The notes beneath the pieces were generated by a model that searched no databases, was not told the origin of the DNA, and saw only the letters and a program-made list of their open reading frames with translations. The position numbers and the translations under genes were made by a program. This document shows positions 6,319-14,390 of a stretch of DNA of 45,939 nt, in pieces. The DNA comes from a virus. The DNA is taken from IMG/VR virus record IMGVR_UViG_3300025666_000631, positions 1-45,939 of that record. The stretch is one strand, 5' to 3'. Each line of letters opens with the position of its first letter. The stretch's first letter is position 1.

Positions 6319-8904
6319 TTATTCAAAAATTACGAAACTAGCGGGATTTAATGTGGATGTGTTAGCGGATCTATTTAATTTATCCAAATTGAAAACATAA
6401 TTTCCGTCCGAGTCAGTTACCCCGCTCGAATTGCACACTGCGAATTTATTATTTAAGTCGTAGGTATTGTTTAATTGTACCCCGTCCGAGTAGGACTGGT
6501 ATGTATAGGCGGTGCCTCCGTTTGGTGCGGACCCGCCTTCGGATATATTTTCAAATATAAGGTTATTTGGGTTTGAGACTGTTGTTCCTATATCTGCTAG
6601 CCCAGCCCCAAGACTATTTGGCGAAGCGGAGATAGTTCTAGAAGAAAAGCCGGCTAATTTATAAGTTGGGTTTGATGATATTGATGTTGTTGTTATATTA
6701 GCAAGGTTTGTTGCAGAAACTTGCCAATTGAAGGTGCCTTTTGTATCTAAATCAGATACTGTTATCGTATAGGAATTACTATTTTTGCCTGTACCTGATG
6801 AATTTTGATTTAGGCTCGAGGGGTTTATTTGGTTAGAGTCTGTGGATAATGTTGGGTTTGACAGCATTAATTGAGAGCTTGACATATAAAACTGGTCAGA
6901 TACTCCATTAGGTGAGCTAGATAAAGATGATGCTAAATTGTTTATAGATAAGGTAAGGGGTGAGTTTGCAATATTTACTATTTTGAAAGATTCTGTCGTG
7001 GCTCCGTTGGATGATTTTGTTGCGCTGATTTTTAAATTATTAACTCCGCCGTCCCCTTCTACATTGTAACCCCCAGCTAAATAATCCGCATTTTTATTTT
7101 GTTCGTATGTGGATGTGTTTGATATACTTAATTGGCTATTAGGGGAAGAGTAAGTTATGGAGTCAAAATTTGTTACATTATTGCTTATCGAGGTGGACTC
7201 ACTTGATTTAATGGCTTGCTGTGAGGCTGGATACGTTATAGAGTTTATTGATATAACCGGTATCGTTCCATTGTTAATTTCGGCAGTACCCGTTGTTGTT
7301 GCTGTATCGCTAATTGTACCAAAGTTATTCCTGGCCTTAAATGTTACAGCTTGTTCTCCATCTCTAGATGAATTCCCTAGCGCCCCATAAACATCAATTG
7401 GTACTAAAAATTCAAAACTGCCATCAGCTAGGGTACTTTTTGAGTATGAGGATGAGTACGATGTTTGAGATCCATTCGATAGACCTTGGCTTAGTACAGA
7501 TATTGATATATCATTTATTGAAACCCCGTTTCCGTCGATAAATATTTTTGAATCAACTACGTCTCCAGCTTTAACTTCTGACGTTCCTATTTGATTTGGG
7601 GAGGTTGCAGAAGAGGCTTGTTTACTTAGTTCTGAGCCGGTTATGACTGGACCATTGGCAATTTTTACTTTTACAAAATCTTCATCTGTTGCGCCGTTTC
7701 CTGTTCTGTATGCGTAAATTTTTACATTATCTGAATTATTATATATACCGTTTAAGTAGGAGACTGTTTTATTTTGCTCGAAGGTGTTTAAGTTAGAAAT
7801 AGAAATATCACTAGAAAGAGTTTCGTATTCCATAAAATCTATCGAGCTGTTCCAGTTGCTTATATTATTATAAAATGATACGCTTTCGCTCTCTCTTAAT
7901 CCATCTGATCTTCCATTATAGGAGGTTGGGTCAGATGAGGAGATATTCGGATAAGTCTGATCTAAGTCTCTTGTTCCGCTATTGTTAGAAAAAGAATCAG
8001 ATCTAATCGCGTCCCCTGTTGATCCAAAGCCATTAACAGCCTGAACCGCAACTCCGTGGACGCCAACTCTGCTTGAAACGATTGTTGGTATAGTTGCCCT
8101 GTAGAAGCCGCCGTGGTTCACAAGGTTGTAATTAGAGAAATTGGAACCCTGAGATAGCCCAGAATTTAAAATTTTTATTGAGGATACATCACTCGTATTA
8201 AAATCAGCATAGATATTAATTTGGTCACCCTGCTTTAAGTGTGTGGAGCCAAGCAGTTCTCCAACTTTGGGCGTAGCGTTGCCAATTGAGTCTATTGAGA
8301 GATTAATGGCTTCAGGGCCTGCCCCTAGTTCTTTAATGGATATTAGCGTTTTTCTATCATTCGCCTCTCCGGTTATGAAATTTAAACCTTCTGCGTTGAA
8401 ATTATCCAAAAAACCTTTAAACCTTCTAGTGTGTTGGCCTAATTCTTCTATATTTGAAAGAGGAATTTGTTGCCCGTTTACAAAAGCTTCTCCCATGTAG
8501 TCGTCGTTTGGGCCGTCCCACCTTAATTCTACCCTTAGGTTTTCTGCAGAGGCAACTGTTGCGCCTGATAGATATAAGTCTGGATTTACTGTTTCATAAA
8601 ATGTTTTATCTGTGACCCCATTATTATCCGAGACATTTGAGAAAAATAAAAATTCGGCAGAACCCGATATAGTTTGCTGTATTGAAGTTCCAAGTTTTGA
8701 GACATCGACTCCTCCAAGTGTTAAGCCGCTGGCAAAATTACCGCTATTAAATTCTACATCATCTGAGGTTCTGACGTTTTGATCCATTGAGACTGATAGG
8801 CCTCCAAAATATAAGTTATCAAAAACGCCAGTAGCCCAAGCTTTGTCAAGCCTGCCTACTCCGCCTTCTCCACTATTTCTTGGTACTAAATTCCTTGTAG
8901 CCAT
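6319..8904 (-). CDS. Large tail-fibre protein with repeated beta-sandwich-like domains
   Basis: 861 residues. Residues 1-~75 ('LVPRNSGEGGVGRLDKAWAT', 'DNLYFGGLSVS', 'RTSDDVEFNSGNFASGLTLG') look like the N-terminal virion-attachment module common in marine phage fibres. The rest is low in Cys and rich in Ser, Asn and Thr, as in extracellular beta-sandwich stalks. One module occurs at least twice: around 'SESVSFYNNISNW...EQNKTVSYLNGIYN...TGNGATDEDFVKVKIAN' and again at 'SESTSISNNVTNF...EQNKNADYLAGGYN...SSNGATTESFKIVNIAN'. No enzymatic motif was found. It is the only gene between two GTGTAATA-type motifs, so it may be transcribed alone or read through into the GT genes. The high Ser/Thr/Asn content would suit glycosylation by the adjacent enzymes (inference). 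Confidence 0.72.
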   Translation of the reverse strand: MATRNLVPRNSGEGGVGRLDKAWATGVFDNLYFGGLSVSMDQNVRTSDDVEFNSGNFASGLTLGGVDVSKLGTSIQQTISGSAEFLFFSNVSDNNGVTDKTFYETVNPDLYLSGATVASAENLRVELRWDGPNDDYMGEAFVNGQQIPLSNIEELGQHTRRFKGFLDNFNAEGLNFITGEANDRKTLISIKELGAGPEAINLSIDSIGNATPKVGELLGSTHLKQGDQINIYADFNTSDVSSIKILNSGLSQGSNFSNYNLVNHGGFYRATIPTIVSSRVGVHGVAVQAVNGFGSTGDAIRSDSFSNNSGTRDLDQTYPNISSSDPTSYNGRSDGLRESESVSFYNNISNWNSSIDFMEYETLSSDISISNLNTFEQNKTVSYLNGIYNNSDNVKIYAYRTGNGATDEDFVKVKIANGPVITGSELSKQASSATSPNQIGTSEVKAGDVVDSKIFIDGNGVSINDISISVLSQGLSNGSQTSYSSSYSKSTLADGSFEFLVPIDVYGALGNSSRDGEQAVTFKARNNFGTISDTATTTGTAEINNGTIPVISINSITYPASQQAIKSSESTSISNNVTNFDSITYSSPNSQLSISNTSTYEQNKNADYLAGGYNVEGDGGVNNLKISATKSSNGATTESFKIVNIANSPLTLSINNLASSLSSSPNGVSDQFYMSSSQLMLSNPTLSTDSNQINPSSLNQNSSGTGKNSNSYTITVSDLDTKGTFNWQVSATNLANITTTSISSNPTYKLAGFSSRTISASPNSLGAGLADIGTTVSNPNNLIFENISEGGSAPNGGTAYTYQSYSDGVQLNNTYDLNNKFAVCNSSGVTDSDGNYVFNLDKLNRSANTSTLNPASFVIFE

Positions 8905-8906
8905 TA

Positions 8907-8918
8907 CTTATATTACAC
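8907..8918 (-). promoter_or_regulatory. Candidate phage late promoter motif (copy 3)
   Basis: Minus-strand GTGTAATATAAG lies 2 bases upstream of the ATG at 8904 and has the same core as the copies at 6291-6303 and 11997-12008. The whole gap to the upstream stop is only 22 bases, so this motif is its main content. Confidence 0.45.
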
Positions 8919-8926
8919 GAATATTA

Positions 8927-10228
8927 TCAAAAAGATATATCTTTAGTAAATGCTTCTGGGCCAGTGTCGTATCTCCACACATTAGCTCTTAGCTCTAGGT
9001 CGCCATCTGCTTTTAATATCCACATCGGATCGGAAATAAAAGGGTGGTTTGTTGGGACTATATCTCCAAACTCATCCTCTTCAAAAGCTTCTTCAAGCAA
9101 GAATCTTTGCTCTTTATAGTTTCCAGAGACCAGAGATGTTCCGGTGTTGGAGTTTATGTTGTTTATTCTTTCTTCTAGATTTTCTATATGTTCGTGGAGA
9201 TGTAACCCTGTAGATATCAAATCCCCGCTCAGAGAATCTACATGCTGCTGGAGATGTAACCCTGTAGATATCAAATCCCCGCTTAGGGAATCTATATGTT
9301 GCTGGAGATGTAATCCTGTAGATATGAAATCCCCACTCAGGGAATCTATATGTTCGTGAAGATGTAATCCTGTAGATATCAAATCCCCACTCAGGGAATC
9401 TATATGTTCGTGAAGACGTAATCCTGTAGATATCAAATCCCCACTCAGGGAATCTATATGTTCGTGAAGATGTAATCCTGTAGATATCAAATCCCCACTC
9501 AGGGAATCTATATGTTCGTGAAGATGTAATCCTGTAGATATCAAATCCCCACCAACCTTGATTAGCGATTCAGCTATATTGATTCCGCTTACATAAAACG
9601 CTTGACTCGACCCTTTCTCAGAGTAAAAAGTTTCTCCCGATATATCCTGAAAGATTCCGGTTTGTAGTACTAAGTTGTCTATAAAGGAATTTTCTGTAAA
9701 ACCACTAGCAGAGCGAAATACTTCTCCCGATATATCCTGAAAGATTCCGGTTTGTAGTACTAAGTTGTCTATAAAGGAATTTTCTGTAAAACCACTAGCA
9801 GAGCGAAATACTTCTCCCGATATATCCTGAAAGATTCCGGTTTGTAGTACTAAGTTGTCTATAAAGGAATTTTCTGTAAAACCACTAGCAGAGCGAAATA
9901 CTTCTCCCGATATATCCTGAAAGATTCCGGTTTGTAGTACTAAGTTGTCTATAAAGGAATTTTCTGTAAAACCACTAGCAGAGCGAAATACTTCTCCCGA
10001 TATATCCTGAAAGATTCCGGTTTGTAGTACTAAGTTATCTATAAAGGAATTTTCTGTAAAACCACTAATCGCAGTCGAACTGTCAGACAGAACATTTTTG
10101 AACTGACCTATTTCGGTCTGTATTTTTTTTCCCTCGATTAAAACAAGAGGGTCTAGCGCTTGCTTTCCTATTACATATTTATCTTGTCCTATTTTTTTAA
10201 TAGGATGACTTATCTCGAAGAAGTCCAT
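8927..10228 (-). CDS. Fibre protein with five 30-residue and seven 18-residue repeats
   Basis: 433 residues. The N-terminus ('MDFFEISHPIKKIGQDKYVI') is followed by a shaft of five 30-residue repeats (core 'GFTENSFIDNLVLQTGIFQD') and then seven 18-residue repeats ('HIDSLSGDLISTGLHLHE') with heptad-like spacing of His, Leu and Ile, probably a trimeric coiled coil. The C-terminal ~70 residues are unique ('EEDEFGDIVPTNHPFISDP...DLELRANVWRYDTG') and could be the tip or a partner-binding domain. Its start overlaps the stop of the upstream fibre gene by one base (TAATG), so the two are coupled and probably belong to one fibre. No function beyond a structural one can be supported. Confidence 0.7.
   Translation of the reverse strand: MDFFEISHPIKKIGQDKYVIGKQALDPLVLIEGKKIQTEIGQFKNVLSDSSTAISGFTENSFIDNLVLQTGIFQDISGEVFRSASGFTENSFIDNLVLQTGIFQDISGEVFRSASGFTENSFIDNLVLQTGIFQDISGEVFRSASGFTENSFIDNLVLQTGIFQDISGEVFRSASGFTENSFIDNLVLQTGIFQDISGETFYSEKGSSQAFYVSGINIAESLIKVGGDLISTGLHLHEHIDSLSGDLISTGLHLHEHIDSLSGDLISTGLRLHEHIDSLSGDLISTGLHLHEHIDSLSGDFISTGLHLQQHIDSLSGDLISTGLHLQQHVDSLSGDLISTGLHLHEHIENLEERINNINSNTGTSLVSGNYKEQRFLLEEAFEEDEFGDIVPTNHPFISDPMWILKADGDLELRANVWRYDTGPEAFTKDISF
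9183..9551 (-). repeat. Seven tandem 54-bp coding repeats
   Basis: Seven in-frame 54-bp units encode an 18-residue repeat, HIDSLSGDLISTGLHLHE with variants QQ for HE and R for H. DNA identity between units is high. The period equals that of the repeats at 1323-1700, although the sequence is unrelated. Confidence 0.93.
9634..10068 (-). repeat. Five nearly identical 90-bp coding repeats
   Basis: Units begin at 9634, 9724, 9814, 9904 and 9994 with an exact 90-bp period. The three central copies look identical base for base; the outer copies differ only at their edges and at one base (ttgtct to ttatct in the last). Synonymous positions are also conserved, which points to very recent expansion or ongoing gene conversion rather than selection on protein alone. 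Confidence 0.96.
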
Positions 10229-11991
10229 TATTTAGCCTTCATGGTATCTCCCTCAATCTTCCACAGGCTAAAGTCTGTATCAAAAGGAGGTTCTCCATGT
10301 ATTGGGATAAGATAATTGCCTTTAGTCTCCCATACGCTAAATTCAGAATCGGGATCTTCCGGAAGCTCTTCAACTGGGAGAATGGAGTCTTTGTGGGAAT
10401 TGCTTTTTTGCGGCTTTTCGATTTCCCATAGATTAAAATTGTTCGTGGGGACAACATCGTAAACACCCGTATCCTTGTAGGTTAAAGAATAGGTAACCGT
10501 GAAACCTGAGATTGTGTGTGGTCTTTTTATAAAAATACCTCCAGCCTCATCGTTTTGTATTTTTACCGCCATGTCCGACTCCAGGTATATTATATCTTTA
10601 TTTAACGGAGAAACAAGCTCTCTATTGTCGTATCTTCTGTTTTTTGCAGTGTGAAACTGAATCGGATAGGGGGAGTGGTTAAAAATAGTGACATGGTCAA
10701 GCAGTCCCCTTTTATACATTTCATTAAAATCTTCGAGCTCGTAAGAGTTTATCAAGCTAGCTCCTACGTTTTCCTGTCTAATCCCAAACATAGTATCAGT
10801 ATGAAAACATTCTGTTTTATCTACGCCCCTATTTGGGTCTGTATATTCTGCATGTATAAAGTAATCCGGATGAAACTCTTCTGGCGTATTCGCGTTCATT
10901 CTTCCATTGTTAAAATAAGTTCCGTATATATCATCAAACAAGCTTCTGTCTGTGCCGTAACTCTGCCCTGTAGAATACCCGTATCTATGATGATCTGGGA
11001 TGTTCTCAAGCAATATAAAATCTTCTTCTATTTTTTGGTTTACGGTTTTAGTTTTTAATTTCCACTGTTGGGATAATTGCCTTGATCTAGGGATTCCATT
11101 TTCGCATACATTTAAGGTTCCTCCTACGTTATCTAATTTACCTATTACGGCATTCAGTAACCTATGGGTTTCTCCATCGTGATCTAAATCGACCCCTTTT
11201 CGAATCCCTGATAATTGACGAGAAATGCCAGAAAGTAATTCGTGGGTTTGTACATCATGATCGAAATCAACCCCTATATGTATGTCCGCAAGCTCCCCTG
11301 AGATGCCAGAAAGCAACCTGTGTGTCTCTGTGTCGTGATCAAAGTCAACGCCTATATGTATGTTGGAAAGTTCTCCAGACAACCCAGAAAGCAACCTGTG
11401 TGTCTCTGTGTCGTGATCAAAGTCAACCCCTATATGTATATTAGAAAGTTCTCCAGACAACCCAGAAAGCAACCTGTGAGTCTCTGTATCGTGGTCTAAG
11501 TCAACCCCTATATGTATATTAGAAAGCTCTTCAGACAACCCCGAAAGTAGTCGATGGGTCTCTATATCATTATTATTGCCTAGGGCGCCAGATATTCCTG
11601 ATAGTAGCCTGTGGGTTTCTCCATCATTATTATTTCCTAATGATCCAGATATTCCCGATAGTAGCCTATGGGTTTCTCCATCGTTATTATTTCCTAATGA
11701 TCCAGATATGCCTGATAGTAGTCTATGGGATTCCGTATCTTGGTCTAGGTTTACCCCGATATTTATATCGCTTAGGGCCCCCGTAAAACCTTGTATGGTT
11801 CCTGATATCCCAAGCAATATCTTGTGAGTATCGCTTAAGTCGATGTAACCACTGAATATATCTGACTGGGGCTCCCAACGCCCCGAGTCATGACTCCAGC
11901 TGTAATTAAAAGAAGGGGACGGTGATAAATGATCAAGCTTCGTTATATCAGTGTATAACGGATTGTTTTTAAAATCTTCTGGGTTCTTCAT
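10228..11991 (-). CDS. Fibre or baseplate-associated protein with 'ETHRLLSG' repeats
   Basis: 587 residues. Residues ~55-290 are tandem repeats built on 'ETHRLLSGLSGELSNIHIGV' and a shorter Asn-rich form ('GSLGNNNDGETHRLLSGISG'), again with regular hydrophobic spacing. Residues ~300-587 form a unique, aromatic-rich region ('DHHRYGYSTGQSYGTDRSLF', 'YFIHAEYTDPNRG', 'YKDTGVYDVVP') ending in two short similar motifs around 'DSEFSVWETKGN' and 'DTDFSLWKIEGD', likely a globular tip. No known enzyme or domain is recognised. It heads a two-gene unit with the repeat protein at 8927-10228 (1-base overlap) and is preceded by GTGTAATAACTT. A structural role is inferred from repeats and neighbours. Confidence 0.62.
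   Translation of the reverse strand: MKNPEDFKNNPLYTDITKLDHLSPSPSFNYSWSHDSGRWEPQSDIFSGYIDLSDTHKILLGISGTIQGFTGALSDINIGVNLDQDTESHRLLSGISGSLGNNNDGETHRLLSGISGSLGNNNDGETHRLLSGISGALGNNNDIETHRLLSGLSEELSNIHIGVDLDHDTETHRLLSGLSGELSNIHIGVDFDHDTETHRLLSGLSGELSNIHIGVDFDHDTETHRLLSGISGELADIHIGVDFDHDVQTHELLSGISRQLSGIRKGVDLDHDGETHRLLNAVIGKLDNVGGTLNVCENGIPRSRQLSQQWKLKTKTVNQKIEEDFILLENIPDHHRYGYSTGQSYGTDRSLFDDIYGTYFNNGRMNANTPEEFHPDYFIHAEYTDPNRGVDKTECFHTDTMFGIRQENVGASLINSYELEDFNEMYKRGLLDHVTIFNHSPYPIQFHTAKNRRYDNRELVSPLNKDIIYLESDMAVKIQNDEAGGIFIKRPHTISGFTVTYSLTYKDTGVYDVVPTNNFNLWEIEKPQKSNSHKDSILPVEELPEDPDSEFSVWETKGNYLIPIHGEPPFDTDFSLWKIEGDTMKAK
11150..11830 (-). repeat. Tandem coding repeats of about 78 and 57 bp
   Basis: In-frame repeats of two lengths: about 26 residues for the THRLLSG...DHDTE form and about 19 residues for the THRLLSG...NNNDGE form. 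Several neighbouring units are nearly identical in DNA. Boundaries are approximate because the two unit lengths interleave. Confidence 0.85.
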
Positions 11992-11996
11992 GCCAG

Positions 11997-12008
11997 AAGT
12001 TATTACAC
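11997..12008 (-). promoter_or_regulatory. Candidate phage late promoter motif (copy 4)
   Basis: Minus-strand GTGTAATAACTT lies 5 bases upstream of the ATG at 11991, in the 24-base gap after the FmdB-like gene. It marks the change from replication and expression genes to fibre genes, where a late promoter would be expected. Confidence 0.45.
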
Positions 12009-12015
12009 CGAAATT

Positions 12016-12360
12016 TTAGTCTCTATCTAGAGGATGTTTGACTCCCCTTCTTTTTGAGCTATATTCTTTAAAGAATTTTTTTTGTATTGGGTCGTAACCG
12101 CACTTATCTTTTCTTTTTTGACTTAATTCCTTACTCTTGTCTAGAAAATCTCCGTAGGTACCTTTTTTGTTATTGGTCTTATCCTTAAATGCCTGTTTGT
12201 CGAACGGGTCAATCTCTGCATCTATTGATGTTTGAGGGGAATGGAAGACCCTGTTCCATTTTAATCCAGAGTCATCTACATAAATATGCTTATCGTTCAT
12301 TGATTGTATTAAGTCGATAGTTTTTCCGTTTTCTGGGTGCTCGTATGTATATAGAGGCAT
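12016..12360 (-). CDS. FmdB-like small protein without zinc cysteines
   Basis: 114 residues. The start 'MPLYTYEHPENGKTIDLIQS' and 'KWNRVFHSP' follow the FmdB/zinc-ribbon pattern (MPxYxYxCxxCG ... RVF), but both Cys pairs are replaced (EHPENG in place of CxxCG). The C-terminal half is highly charged and basic ('KRKDKCGYDPIQKKFFKEYS', 'KRRGVKHP') and may bind nucleic acid. Cys-less relatives occur in large phages as far as I recall; function is unknown. Its start overlaps the stop of the GT gene at 12360-13415 by one base, so they are co-translated. The family call is tentative. Confidence 0.5.
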   Translation of the reverse strand: MPLYTYEHPENGKTIDLIQSMNDKHIYVDDSGLKWNRVFHSPQTSIDAEIDPFDKQAFKDKTNNKKGTYGDFLDKSKELSQKRKDKCGYDPIQKKFFKEYSSKRRGVKHPLDRD

Positions 12361-13415
12361 TATTCTAGTATCCTTTCTAGTGTGTTCTTGTATGTGAATT
12401 TGTTCCTAAGTTTGATACCTTCATTGTTCTCGTTTCTGCAAATTGATTCAGCCTTTTCCATTGCGGATACAAACTCTTCTTCATCAAAGGTATACATGCT
12501 TCCCTGGTTAAACGCAGCCCCTTTATGGAAGAACATGTTGTCGTATATTTCTTCTTTTCCGTCTGGCTCTACTAATATGCAGTTTTCTTTGGTCGCCCAA
12601 TCTTTATGGCTCGTTGAGTTAAGTACGATACTCCACTTGCCCAAACAGGATGCGTTAAAAGAAGGAAGGTTCCAGCCCTCCGCTCCGCTCATTCCTCCTA
12701 TATCAATATCTATAGAGTTCAAGAAGTCATTTACTTGTGCGTTTTGCGGTAGGAACGGAAGGAAGTTTATATTTCCATAAGCCTTTCCTCCCAACGTTTC
12801 TCTCAAGATAGATTCCATTTGCTCTTTTTTGAAAAACGGGTTGGTTACGCAACATGTTAGTTGGTAGTTATAGTTGTTTCCGTATTTCTTTATCCAGGCT
12901 TTTATTAACTTGGCTGTGTGTTTTCTTTTTTCAAACTTTCCCATTAATCCAAAGTGGATCTTGTTTCCCATGTAGGGCTTGTCTGTTTTGAAAAACGTTT
13001 CATCAAAACCTAGCGGCGCAAAGCTGCTGCCCGGGAATTTATCCGAAGCATAAGAGCTACTAAACACAAGCTTATCCTGCATGGATCCAAGATTAATCTC
13101 ACTGCCTGTAGGTTTATCGAGCTCAAAAAAGGTATAAAGTATTTGTTTTCTACTTATCCTGTTTTCAGAGCCGTTTAGATGCCACATTTGCAATGTTGTT
13201 GTGTCTTTGTTTAATTTTGTAAACCTGTTGTTTATGGAGTCTTCTAGCCAGTTTTTGAATTCCTCGCTCTGTTCTCCAAACGAGTTAATATCAACCTTGC
13301 CAATAGGAAATAGAGCCAAGTCTATACCTTTTTTGAAAATTTCCCTAAGTATGTTAAAGGAAACGTTACCGAAGGACAAAGAGTTTAGCGGGGCTTTGAA
13401 TATTAATTTGTTCAT
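12360..13415 (-). CDS. GT-B glycosyltransferase (GT4-like)
   Basis: 351 residues. The central 'FGLMGKFEKRKHTAKLIKAW' and C-terminal 'DIGGMSGAEGWNLPSFNASC' match a GT4-type C-terminal Rossmann domain, where the first Glu region and small-residue loop bind the nucleotide sugar. The N-terminal half ('PLNSLSFGNVSFNILREIFK', 'LFPIGKVDIN') fits the acceptor domain. There are no membrane segments. It is the only GT in the replication/expression group, placed between SSB and the FmdB-like gene with 1-base overlaps on both sides, so it would be expressed earlier than the GT genes of the late-like block. Substrate unknown. Confidence 0.78.
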   Translation of the reverse strand: MNKLIFKAPLNSLSFGNVSFNILREIFKKGIDLALFPIGKVDINSFGEQSEEFKNWLEDSINNRFTKLNKDTTTLQMWHLNGSENRISRKQILYTFFELDKPTGSEINLGSMQDKLVFSSSYASDKFPGSSFAPLGFDETFFKTDKPYMGNKIHFGLMGKFEKRKHTAKLIKAWIKKYGNNYNYQLTCCVTNPFFKKEQMESILRETLGGKAYGNINFLPFLPQNAQVNDFLNSIDIDIGGMSGAEGWNLPSFNASCLGKWSIVLNSTSHKDWATKENCILVEPDGKEEIYDNMFFHKGAAFNQGSMYTFDEEEFVSAMEKAESICRNENNEGIKLRNKFTYKNTLERILE

Positions 13416-13795
13416 CAGAATGGAATGTCCGCAAATTCATCTTCTTCGATTGGTGCGGATTGCTGTTGGTTGTTGCTTGATTCTTGATTCTCGCTAGATT
13501 TATCCAAGAAGGTTACTAGGTCGGCTATACAAAACAACTTACTTCTAGTCTCTCCGCTCTTGGAGTTCCAGGTGTTTAATTGAAGCCTCCCTTCTACTAG
13601 AACCTTCCTTCCCTTACTGAGGAACCTTGCGCAATTTTCTGCAGACTTATTCCATGTCTCTACATCAACAAATGTAACAGAGTCGTTAACTTTATTATTT
13701 ATGGCTATGCTAAATACACAAACCGACTTTCCTGATTTAATCTCTTTAAGCTCTGGATCTTTCGTTAGATTGCCTAGCCCTATGAACTTATTCAA
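13415..13795 (-). CDS. ssb: Single-stranded DNA-binding protein (bacterial SSB type)
   Basis: 126 residues with an OB-fold of bacterial type: 'IGLGNLTKDPELKEIKSGKS' at 5-24, 'VCVFSIAINN', 'VDVETWNKSAENCARFLSKG' and 'RKVLVEGRLQ'. It is followed by a Gln/Ser/Asn-rich linker and an acidic tip ending 'EEDEFADIPF', which matches the conserved DDDIPF tail bacterial SSB uses to recruit replication and repair partners. It coats ssDNA during replication and recombination. The start overlaps the sigma-factor gene by 8 bases, and 'AAGGGGAG' about 11 bases upstream may serve as ribosome site. Length is somewhat short for SSB, mainly because of a short linker. Confidence 0.95.
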   Translation of the reverse strand: MNKFIGLGNLTKDPELKEIKSGKSVCVFSIAINNKVNDSVTFVDVETWNKSAENCARFLSKGRKVLVEGRLQLNTWNSKSGETRSKLFCIADLVTFLDKSSENQESSNNQQQSAPIEEDEFADIPF

Positions 13796-14390
13796 AACTT
13801 AACTCCCCTTTCAATTCTTCTTGGACGTGAACAACCGCTGAGTTGTGAATGTTTATGCAGCCTTGTATACTTAATTTCATTTTGTTTCCTATGTCTTTCC
13901 ATGCCATAACTTTGTTTTTTGTTCCTATAATATATCTCATTTTAAATATTTTTTCAACTCTTTTGTCGGGGTGATGCTTGATGATTGATAAAACTTTATC
14001 AAACATGTCTCTCTTTAGTGATTCAGCCATATTCTCTTCGTTAAAATTTGGGTTTTCGGGCATATTTTCTATATATTCAGAGTTGAACACCGGCTTTCTT
14101 TTGTTTTTATTGTAAGTGTTCAGGCAAGACCATTTAGTTTCGTTCCCCAGGTAAGTGCTGAATTTAGCACCTCTACTTTCGTCAAAATTAAGCGCCGCTA
14201 GGTATATCTTGTACTCCTTGTCTTTTACCAGCTCAGACCTGTCTATGTAGGGGTTGCCGTTTGATGAGTAGGCATTAACCATGTCTAGATAAATACCGCT
14301 ATGTCTTTCGACTAAATTTTGCAAATTCTCCTCAACGTTCTTATCCTCCTTGATTTCGTTTATTATTTCTAAATCAGATAAATTATTCAT
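13788..14390 (-). CDS. Phage RNA polymerase sigma factor (sigma-70-like)
   Basis: 200 residues. Residues ~60-105 resemble sigma region 2: 'YKIYLAALNFDESRGAKFST' and 'YLGNETKWSCLNTYNKNKRK' (compare 'FDprrG.kFsTYa...Ir'). Residues ~140-195 resemble region 4, a helix-turn-helix: 'DKRVEKIFKMRY' and 'KVMAWKDIGNKMKLSIQGCI'. Region 1 and a full region 3 are lacking, as in ECF or phage late sigma factors such as T4 gp55. It probably redirects host RNA polymerase to phage late promoters; the GTGTAATA motif before the downstream units is a candidate target (inference). Its start overlaps the dNMP kinase stop by 4 bases. Confidence 0.8.
   Translation of the reverse strand: MNNLSDLEIINEIKEDKNVEENLQNLVERHSGIYLDMVNAYSSNGNPYIDRSELVKDKEYKIYLAALNFDESRGAKFSTYLGNETKWSCLNTYNKNKRKPVFNSEYIENMPENPNFNEENMAESLKRDMFDKVLSIIKHHPDKRVEKIFKMRYIIGTKNKVMAWKDIGNKMKLSIQGCINIHNSAVVHVQEELKGELSFE

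Noticed and set aside
9183-10068. Tandem repeats as a possible CRISPR array
   Set aside because: The units are contiguous, in frame, 54 and 90 bp long, without unique spacers, and encode protein repeats.
10239-10466. Minus-strand 75-residue ORF
   Set aside because: It lies wholly inside the 587-residue fibre gene in another frame and has no own start signal or recognisable features.
1050-11991. Diversity-generating retroelement acting on the fibre tips
   Set aside because: No reverse transcriptase, accessory gene or template repeat is visible in the window; the repeats are simple tandem coding units.
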